Shown here piece by piece: positions 11,491 through 23,563 of a DNA stretch of 64,000 nucleotides. The notes below the pieces were generated by a model that did no database searches, was not told the origin of the DNA, and was given only the letters and a program-made list of their open reading frames with translations. The first letter of the stretch is position 1. Each line of letters begins with the position of its first letter. Source of the DNA: Dysidea avara (Eukaryota; Porifera; Demospongiae; Dictyoceratida; Dysideidae). A program made the position numbers and the translations under genes. The stretch lies in NCBI RefSeq assembly GCF_963678975.1, contig NC_089276.1:4365098-4429097 (forward strand), read 5' to 3'.

Positions 11491-11644
11491 GTATTACTCA
11501 GTAAGGAAAAAATGAAATAGTTGTTTTACATCGTGTATTTGGAGAGCATTATTTCATCTGCTGTTAACAACTCAACACTATAGTGAAATGTTCTAGACTT
11601 TCTACTAGAGAAATGTCATTATGCCCACAAGGTTTTTCAAGTGA

Positions 11645-11668
11645 TTTATTATTATTATTATTATTAAT
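11645..11668 (+). repeat. (ATT)n microsatellite
   Basis: A short ATT run of about eight copies. Such tracts here often mark SINE or LINE tails, but no element is clear at this site. Confidence 0.8.
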
Positions 11669-11945
11669 TATTACTAGGACCACGTCACATACAACCAAGT
11701 ACATACACCAACGTGACAGCCCCCTGGTGAGGCTATTAGATGGTGAAGGTATGATACCCAAATCAACTCAATATGTCACGGTAGTGACAGATACGACACA
11801 ATAGTGGCATCGTAACTAAAGGCCACCAGTAGCTAAGTGCCAGTACATCATGATGGTGTGGTAATGGCACAGTGATGAGTACACAGTATATGTAATTATG
11901 TATACAGAACATACAGAGAGAACTATATATTATTACAGTGTTGTA

Positions 11946-13014
11946 CAGTGCCAGAAATAACAGTCGACCACCGGCCATTTTCCGAGCAAAATCACATTTT
12001 GACCGACTATTTGGAGGCTTGTTCGGTCAAACGTCCAACAAGCAGCAAGACAGTTGGTAAAAGCTCACAAATTAAAAATCAAGCAAACTATAACAGATGT
12101 CACATCAAGCTGATAGCGTACCTCACAGCTGCTCAATGTCCAAGCGATGATGGGGGTGCCCATAGGATGTTATCACGTGACCACAGACGACAGACTTGTT
12201 CTAATATTTTGGTGCACAATTTGGTGGATTTAAACTTAAGTTATTTTGTGAAGACTTCGGAAGATTGGAAGAATTTATACTATGTACATTAGAGGATACT
12301 CGAGTCTACCGAGTGAAGTTTAAAGCGATTTCTGTCTAGTTTTTGGCGGGATCCAGTTTAGCTACATTAGCCAGGAGTGATTCCCCCTTCCGCATTACTG
12401 ACATCAGGGATATACTGAGCGATTAATCTTGAAGTAAAACAGTGGAAACCAGCAATATCAGACGATAAATCACACGATAAATCACACCGTAATCATATCT
12501 CATGGCCAAGGGTAAGCCAGCTCGACATGGACTATAACGTAAAGGATGGTAGCGGTTGTTGCTGTAGCCGAATCATTGTTATGTGGTGGTTAGTATGTTT
12601 AATCTATGTACTGGAGCACGTTTCTTCTAAAGATGAGGTGTGGCGTTTAACCTGATATTCTTAGATCACGTGCTTCATCTTAGTCATCATGCTGTAAGGT
12701 AGCTAGTCACAGAATAAGTTAGTTAATGCACATATTTTTGATTAACAAATTTAATAGGAGCCCATATGAAAATGGGCTCCTAAAATGTATGTGGTGGAGT
12801 TAGAAGTGTTTCTGGGTGTTCCATATGCTGGTGACCTGTGAAGGATTGCTCGTAGTGTCCAATAGTGTGATGCTGTCCTCAGAAGCACATCAGCTACATA
12901 CCACTTACTATTTCCAGGACACGAGACGGCCAATCAAATCTGGAAACGGCATACCAAATTTAATCTTGCTAGGACATTTGACCATTCAATGACGAATTCT
13001 TATTTCTGGCACTG
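11946..13014. mobile_element. TIR-bounded element, hAT-like
   Basis: The ends read CAGTGCCAGAAATAA on both strands (11946-11960 and its inverse ending 13014). CAGTG ends are common in hAT elements. An 8-bp target duplication is not evident. The inside includes a 114-codon plus-strand frame starting within the left end and a 25-bp palindrome at 12758-12782 (AGCCCATATGAAAATGGGCT). No transposase motif is seen. It may be non-autonomous. Confidence 0.5.
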
Positions 13015-13055
13015 ATTGTATGCAGCAATACATTATAGGCAACATCAACAGATAA

Positions 13056-13271
13056 TAGTGGTGGATCTAGAAATTTTCAGAGGGGGTTTCGGATTCCACA
13101 CTGTAATTGTGATTTCAAAGGCTAAAGTATGAAGTTTTTCACCAGTAGAGTCCTTCTATAACATACGTGGCGATTTTATCACTCACACAACGACTCGTCA
13201 ATAAATTTGGGGCGTGCGCTATTTTCAGAGGGGGTTTCAGAAACCATTGCAACCCCCTGTATCCGCCACTG
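13056..13271. mobile_element. hAT-like MITE (GTGGCGGAT ends)
   Basis: The left end is TAGTGGTGGATCTAGAAA and the right end is TGTATCCGCCACTG. Next to each end lies TTTTCAGAGGGGGTTTC in direct and diverged form. GATAA is repeated at both flanks, but a full 8-bp duplication is not visible. The CAGTGGCGGATCCAG terminus is a familiar hAT type. Confidence 0.6.
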
Positions 13272-15520
13272 GATAAAAATTATTAGCCAATATACAGTAC
13301 AGTATCAACATCAACTAGAGCTAAATAAGGTTCATCAGTGGTGTAGCAATGGCATAGTGACGGGTGACACATTATAATTATGCATACACAACTTGCAGGA
13401 GATAGCTAGCTACACAATACTGTAGGAGTATGCAAGCCAGATAAACCAGATAAAGGAAGACAACCAAGCCCTAGTAGCTAAGCCAGGTGAAGGCAAAAAA
13501 GATTAAGGTGGCACTGAACCGATTAAGTCCAGCCGCACAAAACAATTTGTTTCAACCCACGCATTTAATGAGCTATTTTAGGGTGGCCCAAAACTTCGCT
13601 AGTGTACAACTTAATCTACACCTAAAAAGCTGTTGTGATAGTCTGTGATGCTTTAGTTTAGCATACAAAGTTTCATGAAATAACACACCTTCATTTTTCG
13701 CCTATAAAACTCTGAAGTTTTAACCCGATTTTTAAAATAACTTGGCCAATGAACAACCTAGCGCTAAGCCAGTTCGATTCCAACCATTTCTCACCTTGTA
13801 GAACAATTCTATGCTTTCCTTTTCACTGATAACAACATGGAAAGTAGTGAAAACGCACACCCGTGGGCTACAACATTGGCTAACAACTCCATCAAACCTG
13901 AATCGTGAAAATTCGAAGCGTACTATTGTAGAGTATCACTTACCCAATGCCTATACCAAATTTTGATGGTCTGTGGTGCATAATTTTGAAGTTATTTAGC
14001 AAGAAAGGAGACGGTGTGGCTAATCAGGGCGCAGTCCGTATAACAGTAATCACGCGATGGCAGCTGGTACCGTTCGCCAGTGAATTAAGGTTACGGTATA
14101 CCGGATGTCGTTCAAATTTTTATTATACGCATTCTCCACAAACTACAGTTATGGCACAAAGACCCTACAAGTTACACGCTAAACTTTTATTTTACATGAA
14201 AGAGCAAAGTGTTCTCTACTTGCAGCTATAAATTCAGGTACGTGGGGTCTTTATTTGTCGAGTTATGCCAGGAGATAATTGCACCTTCAAAACAATGATT
14301 TGGCATCAACTAGCGATAAAGGGAACTTGAGTTAAGCCACCATCGCAACACTGTATGCTAGTATGAGGTACTAGTTAGTAACCACTAACAAAGAAGGCTA
14401 GATAGCTTGTAACACAACGGCACTATTAACCATTAAAATTTGCAAGGCACCAGCGAAGTTGTGAAACATCGCGTGTGCTATTCGCTACAGTAACAGAAGC
14501 CGTTTCTTTACACCACTGGTTACTACGCCTACATAAATTACACAAGCCAGCACAAATACAGAGGTCTTACTCACTAGTATACTAAAGAAAACTAACGCAG
14601 AAGTGCTCTACTCACCCTTAGGATACCATAATAAAACCACAAATTATCCTTGCCACGAATTTTTTGCGCGAATGACACGAATCCTCTTAAACAAAGCTCT
14701 TTCACTGTTCTACTCGCTTGTATAATTGTCTTCTTTACTGTTGCTTACTAAACAACAACTAATTACTTCTTATTACAAAGCCATGCGTTGTAACACACAG
14801 CGTAGCCATATTATTAGTACGTAAATGTAATCGCGTGATGCAACAAAATGAATTTTTGTGGTGAGCATATGGCTTCCAATTAGCTAAGTTTCCAGTATAC
14901 TGTAACCTTAACCAGAGTTGTGACAAGCTAATTGTTTTAACCATTAGTTGTATCAACAAAAGTAGCTGGGCGGTCTGACAGGGCTTGTTCTGTTAGTCAA
15001 TTGAGACACTTCACTGTGGTCTATGAATTTCCACGCTTGTTGCGCTTTACCACAAACATGCTGTACAATTAACTTTGTGTTGAACTGCCTGACACCAACA
15101 CAAAAGAAGTTCGCCATGCCAGCTGCACAAGACAAAATTGTTTACTTGTATTTTATATGTAACTGTATTGTAAAGAGTGTGGCATGTGTTTTAATGTTTT
15201 CTTGTATTGTTAATTAATTACATATTTTATGTGACTGGCAGCTGGCATGGAGACTTGAGACATTACAAACATAAAAACTTACTTGTAATCTTCTTATATT
15301 ACGTGTAAAGTGGCCTCTGGCTCTCCTGCAGTCACTCCATCGGCAATTTGTAATTAAGCAAGGGTGTGGTACTGGGCGTTATATAGAATTACACGTATGG
15401 TCAAGTCATCAGCACGAAACGGCACAACGATTATACGTTTGTGCCTTCCTTCACAGGCAAATCGATCCCTGGTTAGTTTATGTCTCTAGGCCTTGTAATT
15501 TTCTCAAACCTTAATTATTA
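13272..15520. other. No recognised feature
   Basis: Intergenic. Short frames such as 13947-14231 have no recognisable content. A pair of inverted words, GCCATGCCAGCTGC (15113-15126) and GGCAGCTGGCATGG (15237-15250), may bound a small element. Confidence 0.4.
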
Positions 15521-15589
15521 ATTATTTATTCATTATTATTTATTTATTTGACGTAACTTTAACCACGTTTCGTATTATTCTTAGTACTT

Positions 15590-15665
15590 GGTTGTATAAT
15601 TAGCACTTTAAAGACTGAAGGTCTGACAGCAACATGTGCTGCAGCCTTAGGATTACCTAACCTGA
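15590..15665 (-). mobile_element. Truncated SINE fragment
   Basis: Shares GACAGCAACATGTGCTGCAG and the following CTTAGGATTACCTAACCT with the SINEs at 26818-27283, next to an ATT-rich tract that resembles their tail. The head is absent. Confidence 0.65.
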
Positions 15666-16019
15666 TTTCAGGGACTTACTGTTCAGTGGAAAACTTATTT
15701 TAGTCAAGGATGTGGCTACCTTGAGGAGTGAGGGTTATTATTATTATTACAGGCGGTATGTACAGTAGTATTAGTTAGGCACTAGTGAGGCATTAAGTGC
15801 ACAAAATGCAACACTGCTAATTTGTTCTGCTTCTCTCCTACACGTCATGGTAGCAGTGATTTCAGTAGATAACCAGGTGTCTAGCACACTACGAAGTCAA
15901 CAGGCAATATATGTACTATACTATGTGCACCTAACTAGGACGCATAGTTTTACATGTGTCCTATTAATAACATTCACTTTGTTATGAGTTTCATAGTGGA
16001 TATTGTGCCAGTACCGGTT

Positions 16020-16125
16020 AACAAGTACAAACAGCTACATAGTAGTATGCCCCGAGTATTCAACTTTAGGGCAGGCGACCAGTAGTTTGCCTCGAGTCTT
16101 GTATTTTAGGGCACATGACAAGTAG
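16020..16125 (+). repeat. Two-copy short tandem repeat
   Basis: About 40 bp repeated twice (AGTAGTATGCCCCGAGTATT, then AGTAGTTTGCCTCGAGTCTT), each followed by a TTTTAGGGCA-like block. A third start, AGTAGTATTAGC, follows. Confidence 0.6.
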
Positions 16126-16214
16126 TATTAGCATTAGGGTTAGAGTTGGGTTCAGCTTTGATTTCGTCTTCACTTCAGTGGACATTTATAAGGTAAAAAC
16201 TAAGGCAAGTCGGT

Positions 16215-16347
16215 AGTTGCGGCACCAGTGGTACAGTGGTTACGAGTATGGACCATGAGTACGGATCGAGGTACGGATGCTAGGGTTCGAGCCCAAGCTG
16301 AGGCAACTTCGCTTTCTTAGGTTTTTTGCACAAGTTCTTTTTTTTTT
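16215..16347 (+). mobile_element. tRNA-like SINE head
   Basis: Contains an A-box-like TGGTACAGTGG at 16229-16239, a B box GGTTCGAGCCC at 16284-16294 and a T run at 16338-16347 that could end Pol III transcription. The A-to-B spacing is near tRNA range, but no clean acceptor stem or cloverleaf forms, so I do not call a tRNA gene. It is probably a SINE or a tRNA-derived relic. Confidence 0.5.
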
Positions 16348-17418
16348 AATGCACGTAACATTCTCAGTATTATACCCTCTACTGCCGGCAAAATAGCTGG
16401 CGAAACAGTGCAACTGGTACTGGTAACCTGCCTATCAGTTTATCATTATCTTAATAAACATTAGACAAGAAATCATGCAGCATGACAATTATTTCCTACT
16501 GTGTACATCACCAACTAGAGAGACTAGCTCTACACCCTTATTTAATTGAACCAAGTGCAATGTCTATATCCTGTCCATACAGTGCTAAGCTTCTCTTTTC
16601 CCATCCCAGTACTAGTAAACGCCTTTGCCATATATGCAGGTTCTTCTAATCGCAAAACTACACAGGAGACTATCAATAATAACAAAAATAACTGCAGGGA
16701 TGAGAGGGTGAATCGTGTTTCAACAAATCTTTTATATAGCTTGGGACTTCAGATAAAGAATTTGTGCAAGAAGTAATATTTCCTTCTACTTGTTTGTTCA
16801 CTTTAATTATGACAAATCAGCCATACCACAATCAAGCAGCCATACCGCATTAAAGGAAAGAATGGCACCAGGAATGCCATAAAAGTAATTTTGTAGCAGA
16901 ATGCACTCCCCAACAATCAATTACATAACGAAAAGGGAGGTAGTCATTACGCTTTGCTTTCAGCTATGTTCTATCTACACTTTTTAGTTGATATAGCTAC
17001 AAAACACAACGACCTAGTTCTAATCTTAGATTAAACTAGCTGCCCTTCATGTGCATACAACTGAATTTATTAGTCACACTAGAGTTCAGTAAGGAAGTCC
17101 AGTGGTTGTGTGTCTTTAAATGGATTTCAAAACTCTTCAGGTTTGAATCAAGAGTGTAGGTAAGTAAAGTTAGCGAAGGTAGATCGTGCTAGGGTGATTG
17201 GTTGTGTGCTCGTCCCATTTAATGCTCGCCAGCTGCTGTTCTATCCATCACTGTGGTGCGCCATGCAGAGCTGATACAAGGTAAATAAAGCATAATTACT
17301 ATAGAGCATATAAATATTTGTACTATCTGCAAAAGATATGTTTTGCTTATTTCGTTATTCTGCAATTCCGTGTTTTACATAAGCCCATGTTACGAGCGCA
17401 CACTTAATTGTTGAGAAT
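16348..17418. other. Mostly unannotated; weak family X similarity
   Basis: About 16800-16980 has weak resemblance to dispersed family X (CATTACGCTTTGCTTTCAGC and TATGTTC). No gene is supported. Confidence 0.35.
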
Positions 17419-18385
17419 ATGGCGTCCAGTGCACCGTCAGCGAGTGCGGAGCGAAACCCTCTTGGAAAGAAGTTAAAACAGCCAAACGAAGTATCTACTT
17501 ATGAAAGTATGGGAGTACTTTAAACCAGAAGCGAAGAAATGTAAAATTTCTATCAACATCACGGAGAGAATCTCGAAGGCCACCGGTATTGTATGTAATG
17601 CCTTCTTTGCTGGGTTTTGGCATACATTACGCCACGCAGGGATTTCAAGGACATCCATTGTAAGAGTTAGAATGAAGCAACACAAGAAAGGCGGTTTATC
17701 TACGCCAAGAAAAAGGTACAAAAAGCACTTTGCACAAGCCTGCTCAATTGTAATCGTCAGGTACAAATGTTCACGAGTCCATGTTGATGCAAACAGTTTT
17801 GACCGAGATGCTATCAGACAAGATCCATTCATTGTACGGAAGGAAGGACATCTATCGCTCTCAAAGATTTTGGTAAGTTAAATTTTGAACCCTGGAACTT
17901 TGTCACGTACTCCATCTTAGGCCAAACTTAAGAATGATGGTGCTTTCTCTGGGGGTAGAACATAGCTTTAAAGAGTGTTGAGTGATATTGGATTTAAGTA
18001 CAAGACGATTAATGACAAGAGGTTAGCATTGGAACTGTTTGTGCTTTAATGTCACCACGTATATGCAGGGTATGCTATGAGCAGCCCTGTATAGTCCATC
18101 AGCATCGTAAATATTAAAGACAAACGAGGTGCAACAGATCTGAAGGAAGATCAGTTGTGTATTTGGATGAGACTTGGGTAATGAAGAACTTCTAGAGCAA
18201 TTCCTCATCCAAATCAGCAGTAATAGTGAAGATGGCAATGGTGGTATTAATGAATCTTCCACTAGCAGCAACAGGTCCAAGTCTTCTTCTGGGCTTACTT
18301 CATCTGATGTAAGATTGTTTGATATTTGCAGCATTGGTGTTATAACTTGATTTTGTTTCCCAGGAGTCATCAGGTAGCTGGGATT
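17419..18385 (+). pseudogene. Tc1/IS630-like DDE transposase, broken
   Basis: ATG 17419 opens MASSAPSASAERNPLGKKLK. After a frame change the frame 17501-17873 gives KVWEYFKPE, ITERISKATGIV (helix-turn-helix-like), VRVRMKQHKKGG, STPRKRYKK and FDRDAIRQ. It ends EGHLSLSKIL at a donor (TTG|GTAAGT), and coding resumes after an acceptor near 17919. There GAFSGGRT is followed by TAG and TAA where the family has SLW, then RVLSDIGFKYKTINDKR. Further on, SVVYLDETWV carries the first catalytic Asp. Sequence then jumps to a Ser/Glu-rich tail (LLEQFLIQISSNSEDGNGG), so most of the DDE core, including the other acidic residues, is missing. A second short intron (18309-18362) leads to ESSGSWD and a stop. Stops, a frameshift and the deletion make it non-functional. 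Confidence 0.75.
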
Positions 18386-18399
18386 AAACTCTGTGAAGT

Positions 18400-19794
18400 A
18401 CATGAAAATACAGATGAAGTGTAAGTGTGTGCACTTTAATAAAAAATATCATTGCTTTATTGTGCTAGCAGAAGTTGAACATACCATCCCTTGTATATTA
18501 AATCAGTGCAGGAGTGTTTGGAAGTCACTATAGGTACTATCAGCCCAAATTCATACAAACAGTATTATTTCACTTGTTGAATCTTTTAGAGTTTTTTGGG
18601 AATGTAACTTCAAAAACAAAATGCTGGCTGGAAAAACTGTGTACCTGTGTGGCGAAGTGATGAGAAAAGGATTAAAATGACAAATTGACTAAATGGGAAC
18701 AGAAGATGATAGGCAGCTGTGTGGTGAATGTGAAGTAAAATACATGTTGTTTGGCTCACTTGCAGGAACACCAATGCTTCATAACAGATTTTGAGCTGTT
18801 ATAATTTGGTTTTTTCTCTTTTGAGGCTGAAGAAGATTTTTCCCTGAATATAAGCAAGCCACTTATCTTCTAAATACAGTGCAACGTGGTCCCAGCTCTT
18901 CTACTTATGCAACTCTGTTTTACACACACAAAAACTGTTTTATTTGTAAAAGTGTATTACAGCCTCTTACATAATGGATGGTGAAATCATGCTTGTTGAG
19001 GGCGAGTGTGTGATATCTGGCTTCGCCACAAACATGTGTCAACATGAACATCAAAGGGCTATGCTTTAGAGGCTTCTCCATTAAAAATGTATGGCGAAAC
19101 TTTACAGTGTCATAACTGGCGGGGCTTACATTCGAATGAAGCACTTTTAATATATTTTTAGCGGATAAGAAGCGCTACGTATCGAGCAATACAGGAGGCC
19201 CACCTAAGTTATTAATCGTTTTTGAGGATTCAGCTCAATGCGAACGTACTATAGTGACACGATGAGTTCAACTCTAGAGTTTAAGAGGGATAGCGCAAGT
19301 GACGGGTGAGTTACAGGTAGGTCAAATTTGACAACATTCGTTCCTGTAAAATCCTCACGTGTAGTGGTAGCGTCATTTATTATCTGCGGCACGCGTTTCT
19401 GCTTTACTGGCCGTGTGACTCACTACCGTGAGTTTTGATTTGCACTTCATTGGAAATACTTTACACTCCAAGTAAGTTTAATTTGACACAAGTGATATAA
19501 CAAGGCAAAGCAATTTTTCTGTGAGCATAAACACAAAGTGACAGGATTTGCAAACTCAATCATATGGGTGCACAAAGCTAAAGTTGAGATACGGTAATAC
19601 CAGTATGAAGATGTAGCACAATCAAACTAATAATTCCACACTAATATGCACTAATATCACTTTGTTAATTCTTTCAAACTGTTAAATATGCTTATGGCAG
19701 CAAGTTTTTCTAACAGTGTATACAAACATGCTAGACATGCCTATCAGCCTGTATATACTAGTTAAGGGTTTTACTAGGGAGTAGCATTGCACCA
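18400..19794. other. Unannotated intergenic DNA
   Basis: Short coding-like scraps occur near 18620-18790 (VYLCGEVMRKG and LCGECEVKYMLF in different frames) and may be transposon debris. Nothing can be assigned. Confidence 0.35.
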
Positions 19795-19802
19795 ATAATC
19801 GG

Positions 19803-20218
19803 TAGTGCTGGGCGGTATTTAAAAATAGCAAACAGTATACCTTCCATAAAAAGTATCACGGTATTACTAAATATCACGGTATTACTAAATATCACAGTAC
19901 TACTAAATATCACAGTATTAATGTAATAGCCATTGGTATTAAAGTAACTGCCATTTACCTCAACAAAAGCACCAAATACCCATGGTAGCTCAGCAAACCT
20001 CAGGTACAAATTACCACAAACAAACTTGTTTACATAGTTTGGTTAGCTGACTACATCAACACCTGCCTACAAATGTCTGGTTATCTTCTAAATATGGGAT
20101 GAAACAAGCCAGAGGGAGGCCATAGTGCCCAGAGAGTATGGTAGTATTAAAAAAAACAAAACTGGTATGACTTAGATATCACAGATTACTAACAATACCA
20201 GTATATCGCCCAGCTCTA
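19803..20218. mobile_element. hAT MITE, 416 bp
   Basis: The ends TAGTGCTGGGCGGTAT and ATATCGCCCAGCTCTA are imperfect inverted repeats. The 8-bp duplication ATAATCGG flanks the element at 19795-19802 and 20219-20226. Inside is a fourfold 18-bp tandem repeat (TATCACGGTATTACTAAA, 19855-19920). No transposase is present. The ends resemble the hAT terminus at 4924. Confidence 0.92.
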
Positions 20219-20549
20219 ATAATCGGTTGCATCATCGATAACAGCCAATAACTGTTTAGGCTTATTTGCTTGCGAAAGTATGACTACAAGGGGCTGTGTA
20301 TATTTATTGGCCACCCACAATCACGGCCTGGAATCCCACCAGAAACACTGTTTGATAAGCTAGCTTTACAGCCCGTTCACATTAGCATGATAGCACAGTT
20401 CAGTTCAACTTGGTTCGGTACAGCCCAGTATTGCCTCTGTTCACACTACACATTCTCGCTCACTAAGTCATCCGATTTCCACAATTAAATATTAATTACT
20501 AAAATTGGATGCAGCCCTTGCCCTTCAAGCCTCTTGTGCTGGAATTCTT

Positions 20550-21444
20550 TAGTAATGTGCAATAAATCGATTATATTGATTATCGTGATATATTAATTTT
20601 TATATCGTGATCGTGGTAAAAAAATTAATTCGTTATATCATGATACATGATGGTGTAGCAATTTCATCAGAAAATGATACTCAAGACAGTATCAATTTCT
20701 TTATAACAGGCTCACTTGCAGAGGAAAGCGCATGCTAGGGACTATTTTACATGGTTTATACTAGGGCTGGGACGAAGCTTCGAATGTTTCGGTGGTTCGA
20801 AGGTTAAGTAAATTTCGAACTTTAACAAGTATCTTTCGAAGCTTCGTAATGCACTCACTGTTTAAGAAAGAATTACAAATAAACGTCGTTGTCTTTATTT
20901 CAGCTGCTTATTGATCTTGTGCGATCGATGTTCGCTCTTCGCAGGTGCCACACCCCCATCGCAGTTTAGCTTGCTACCATACTTATAGCCTTGAAACACC
21001 TTATAAAGTGATAGATATTGCAGGAAAACGTCCATTTAGCCATTAGTTGGTGTTTACCTATGCATGATTGCAGTATAGCGGACACGCCCATTTGCAATCG
21101 ATCGATCGAGTCATTCAGTACTGCTGTTATGCACTATCCAAATGCTTGCAAACTTATTAAATAGGACTAGAAAGATAAAACTTAAGAAGGATGTTAGTAA
21201 GTACAAGAAAACCTGTAACTTGAAAGCTAAAACCGAAGCTTCGAATGTTCGAGCATTTTACAAGTGAATATTCGAAGGTAATTTCAATATTCATCCCAGC
21301 CCTAGTTTATACTCAAATACTATTGATTTATTACCATGACTTCATGTAATTTGCATATCGTGATAATTTATCATACTGTGATAAAAGAAGAGAGCAATAA
21401 TTGTTATAGGCAATGTACAAAATATGCCATATCGCACAACACTA
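20550..21444. mobile_element. hAT MITE, middle layer of nest
   Basis: Ends TAGTAATGTGCAATAAATCG and ATATCGCACAACACTA. The exact 8-bp duplication GAATTCTT lies at 20542-20549 and 21445-21452. The interior is AT-rich and non-coding, and is split by another hAT element at 20762-21304. Confidence 0.9.
20762..21304. mobile_element. hAT MITE, innermost layer
   Basis: Ends TAGGGCTGGGACGAAGCTTC and ATTCATCCCAGCCCTA. The exact 8-bp duplication GTTTATAC lies at 20754-20761 and 21305-21312. TTCGAA-rich subterminal sequence is typical of this MITE type. 543 bp, non-coding, and the youngest of the three layers. Confidence 0.93.
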
Positions 21445-22088
21445 GAATTCTTTCAATTCAACAAGACAGCAATAGATAGGAGGCCGTGTAGAACTGCAGA
21501 AATCGTGCCGTGAATCAAAGTGAGTAAAACAGTAACTGCCACGACGACAAGTAGTTCATAACTTTTGCTAGACTTTCTTTCATGCTAAACATCATGTCGG
21601 CAGTGTTTCTGGGCCATTCTTCATTGCATGGTGAGTTTATAAAATTATTATTTTGTGTGCCTGGTGAGTAATTATCGTACCGTATCATGCTGGACTGGTC
21701 CAATCGGGTGGGTTGGCTCAGTTCGGTTGGGCCCGGTATGGATGGTATGCACATCGCACTTTCTATTGAGCTGTACCGTTCCAAACCGTGCTACTGGGCT
21801 AGTGTGAACAGTGTGTTATTAGCTGTTTTATAACTACTTGGTTTCTTTTTCCATGAAAGGGGTTAGCGGCAAAACTTTAACAAACATTGCAAAAAACGGC
21901 CGCCCACGCAATTAATTACGTTGACCACACATAAACTTTAGGCGATTTTCTGATCCTCCTCCCCTGTTCTGTAGAATACCAGTTAAACTACTAGGGAGGG
22001 TATGTTGCTTCCTTTAAAATTACCTTGCCTGATAATGCCAATGCTCCAAAGTCTCTATGTCCTCTTGTTAGATCTTTAGTAGTGTTAA

Positions 22089-22765
22089 CCCATTAATGGC
22101 AGCAGCCACCATATGGCGACATGGCATTATAAATCACACAGGAAACAAAATCTAGCTTCGCTATAAAGTGAGATGTGCTAGTGCCAAAGTGGACACCATA
22201 GGAGTCCCATTTCTGGGGTAACTAGATCCTTCCCGAACTAGTGCGCATTTATTATGTAATAGCGTAAAATGTAACCTCTCATAATAGGCAAATTAAATTG
22301 TTCCTTGAGTTAAAAACAACTTGTTAATAACAAAGAAAGTGTTATACATCGATGGAGACAGGTAAAGTCAACAGTCGGCTGCTTTATCCCAGACGTGGCA
22401 TGGTGGTCATGAGTGCAGATACACATGCACAACAGCAAAAATGCGAAGAAACCAGCTGTGGAATGGATCGCACTGCAAGTAAACTGTAAACTGTATAGAA
22501 AAGTTCTTTGGAGTGTAAGGCACCTTTGTAGATAGTTAGTTGGGATTCTGTTGTTTGTTCGGGCTGGTTTTTACCAATGTTTGGACATGCCGAGTAATAA
22601 CTTCATTGTGGTTAATATTATGTAAACAAAAACTACATAATCCAGTTCCTTATTTCATAGCAAGTATTTAGATGTATCGTTACTAAGTAGTTCTGTGTAT
22701 GGTAAGGGTAATATGGTACAATTTGGCAATTCGGCTAGTAGTGGCAAGAATTTAGTGGCAATGGG
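22089..22765. mobile_element. piggyBac-like MITE
   Basis: Flanked by TTAA at 22085-22088 and 22766-22769. Ends CCCATTAATGGCAGC and GTGGCAATGGG are inverted. TTAA duplications with CCC ends define piggyBac-type elements. 677 bp without a transposase frame. Confidence 0.82.
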
Positions 22766-22769
22766 TTAA

Positions 22770-23563
22770 ATTAAAGTCGGGCCACCAGATTCAATCTCTG
22801 TTGCAACTGGGAAGATGTACAATATCAGGATTTTGATAATCAGTAAAATATCATATCGATTTGATTTTAATAAGTTGCGTGGGAAGAGTAATTGCGTGGG
22901 CGGTTACATTTACAAATCTACTTTAAATACAATAGATTCACAAAAACCATTACATAGTACTACTACCTAGGGAACTGGTAGAAAAGCTTTTAAAAAGGCT
23001 AAATTACACAGAACAGACCTTCATTTCTAGCACGATTGCACAATTACAGACCAAAATTTCTCGATACATCGAATAATATCTTAAATCTTCAATTGCAATA
23101 TATTGAATTTGATATGATAATGATAATTTTTCGATATATCACACACCTCTAGGGAGTACTCCACAGGCCATGACGCCATGCGCCACTATCTTTCTAAGCA
23201 AATACCCCTCTTATATTTGTTCATTCCAAATTGAAGTTCCTAAAAAATCATTGCTTAGCTCTCTATTCCAAATTGCCTCAAACTAAACCATGTCAAATAC
23301 CAAACTGCTCTAAAATGACCTACTACAGATGGTGGCTGGTTCATTTTACCTTCCAATGGCAACTCAGTAGTTCAACTGATATCACTCGAAAACAAAAGAG
23401 AATGTCTACAAATAAATTGTTACTAATACTGAACTAAGAAGAACATTAAAGAACTTATCAAGACTACTAAACTGTACTGCAAGAGAACAGTGCTCTTCTA
23501 ACATCCCTACTTTCATTCCAACAAGGAAAATATTATTAGGATTTTAAGTTCAATTAGGGATCA
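22770..23563. other. AT-rich, possible decayed hAT end
   Basis: ATATCACACACCTCTA at 23136-23151 looks like a hAT right end, but no matching left end or duplication was found. No gene is seen. Confidence 0.35.

Larger units (their letters stand above)
20370..21813. mobile_element. Outer TIR element hosting nested hATs
   Basis: The left end (GCCCGTTCACATTAGC, then AGCACAGTTCAGTTC and TTCGGTACAG) is inverted at the right end (GTACCGTTCC, GTGCTACTGG, CTAGTGTGAACAGT). The TIR is about 55 bp with mismatches. Without the insertions below it would be about 550 bp. No clear target duplication was found, so the superfamily is open. Confidence 0.6.

Noticed and set aside
11948..12292. 114-codon frame
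   Set aside because: It begins within the terminal repeat of a MITE-like element and has no recognisable domain.
16215..16310. tRNA gene
   Set aside because: A and B boxes are present but no acceptor stem or cloverleaf forms. Same for 52333-52402.
17473..17832. 119-codon minus-strand frame
   Set aside because: It is antisense to the transposase pseudogene, which has recognisable motifs and splice sites.
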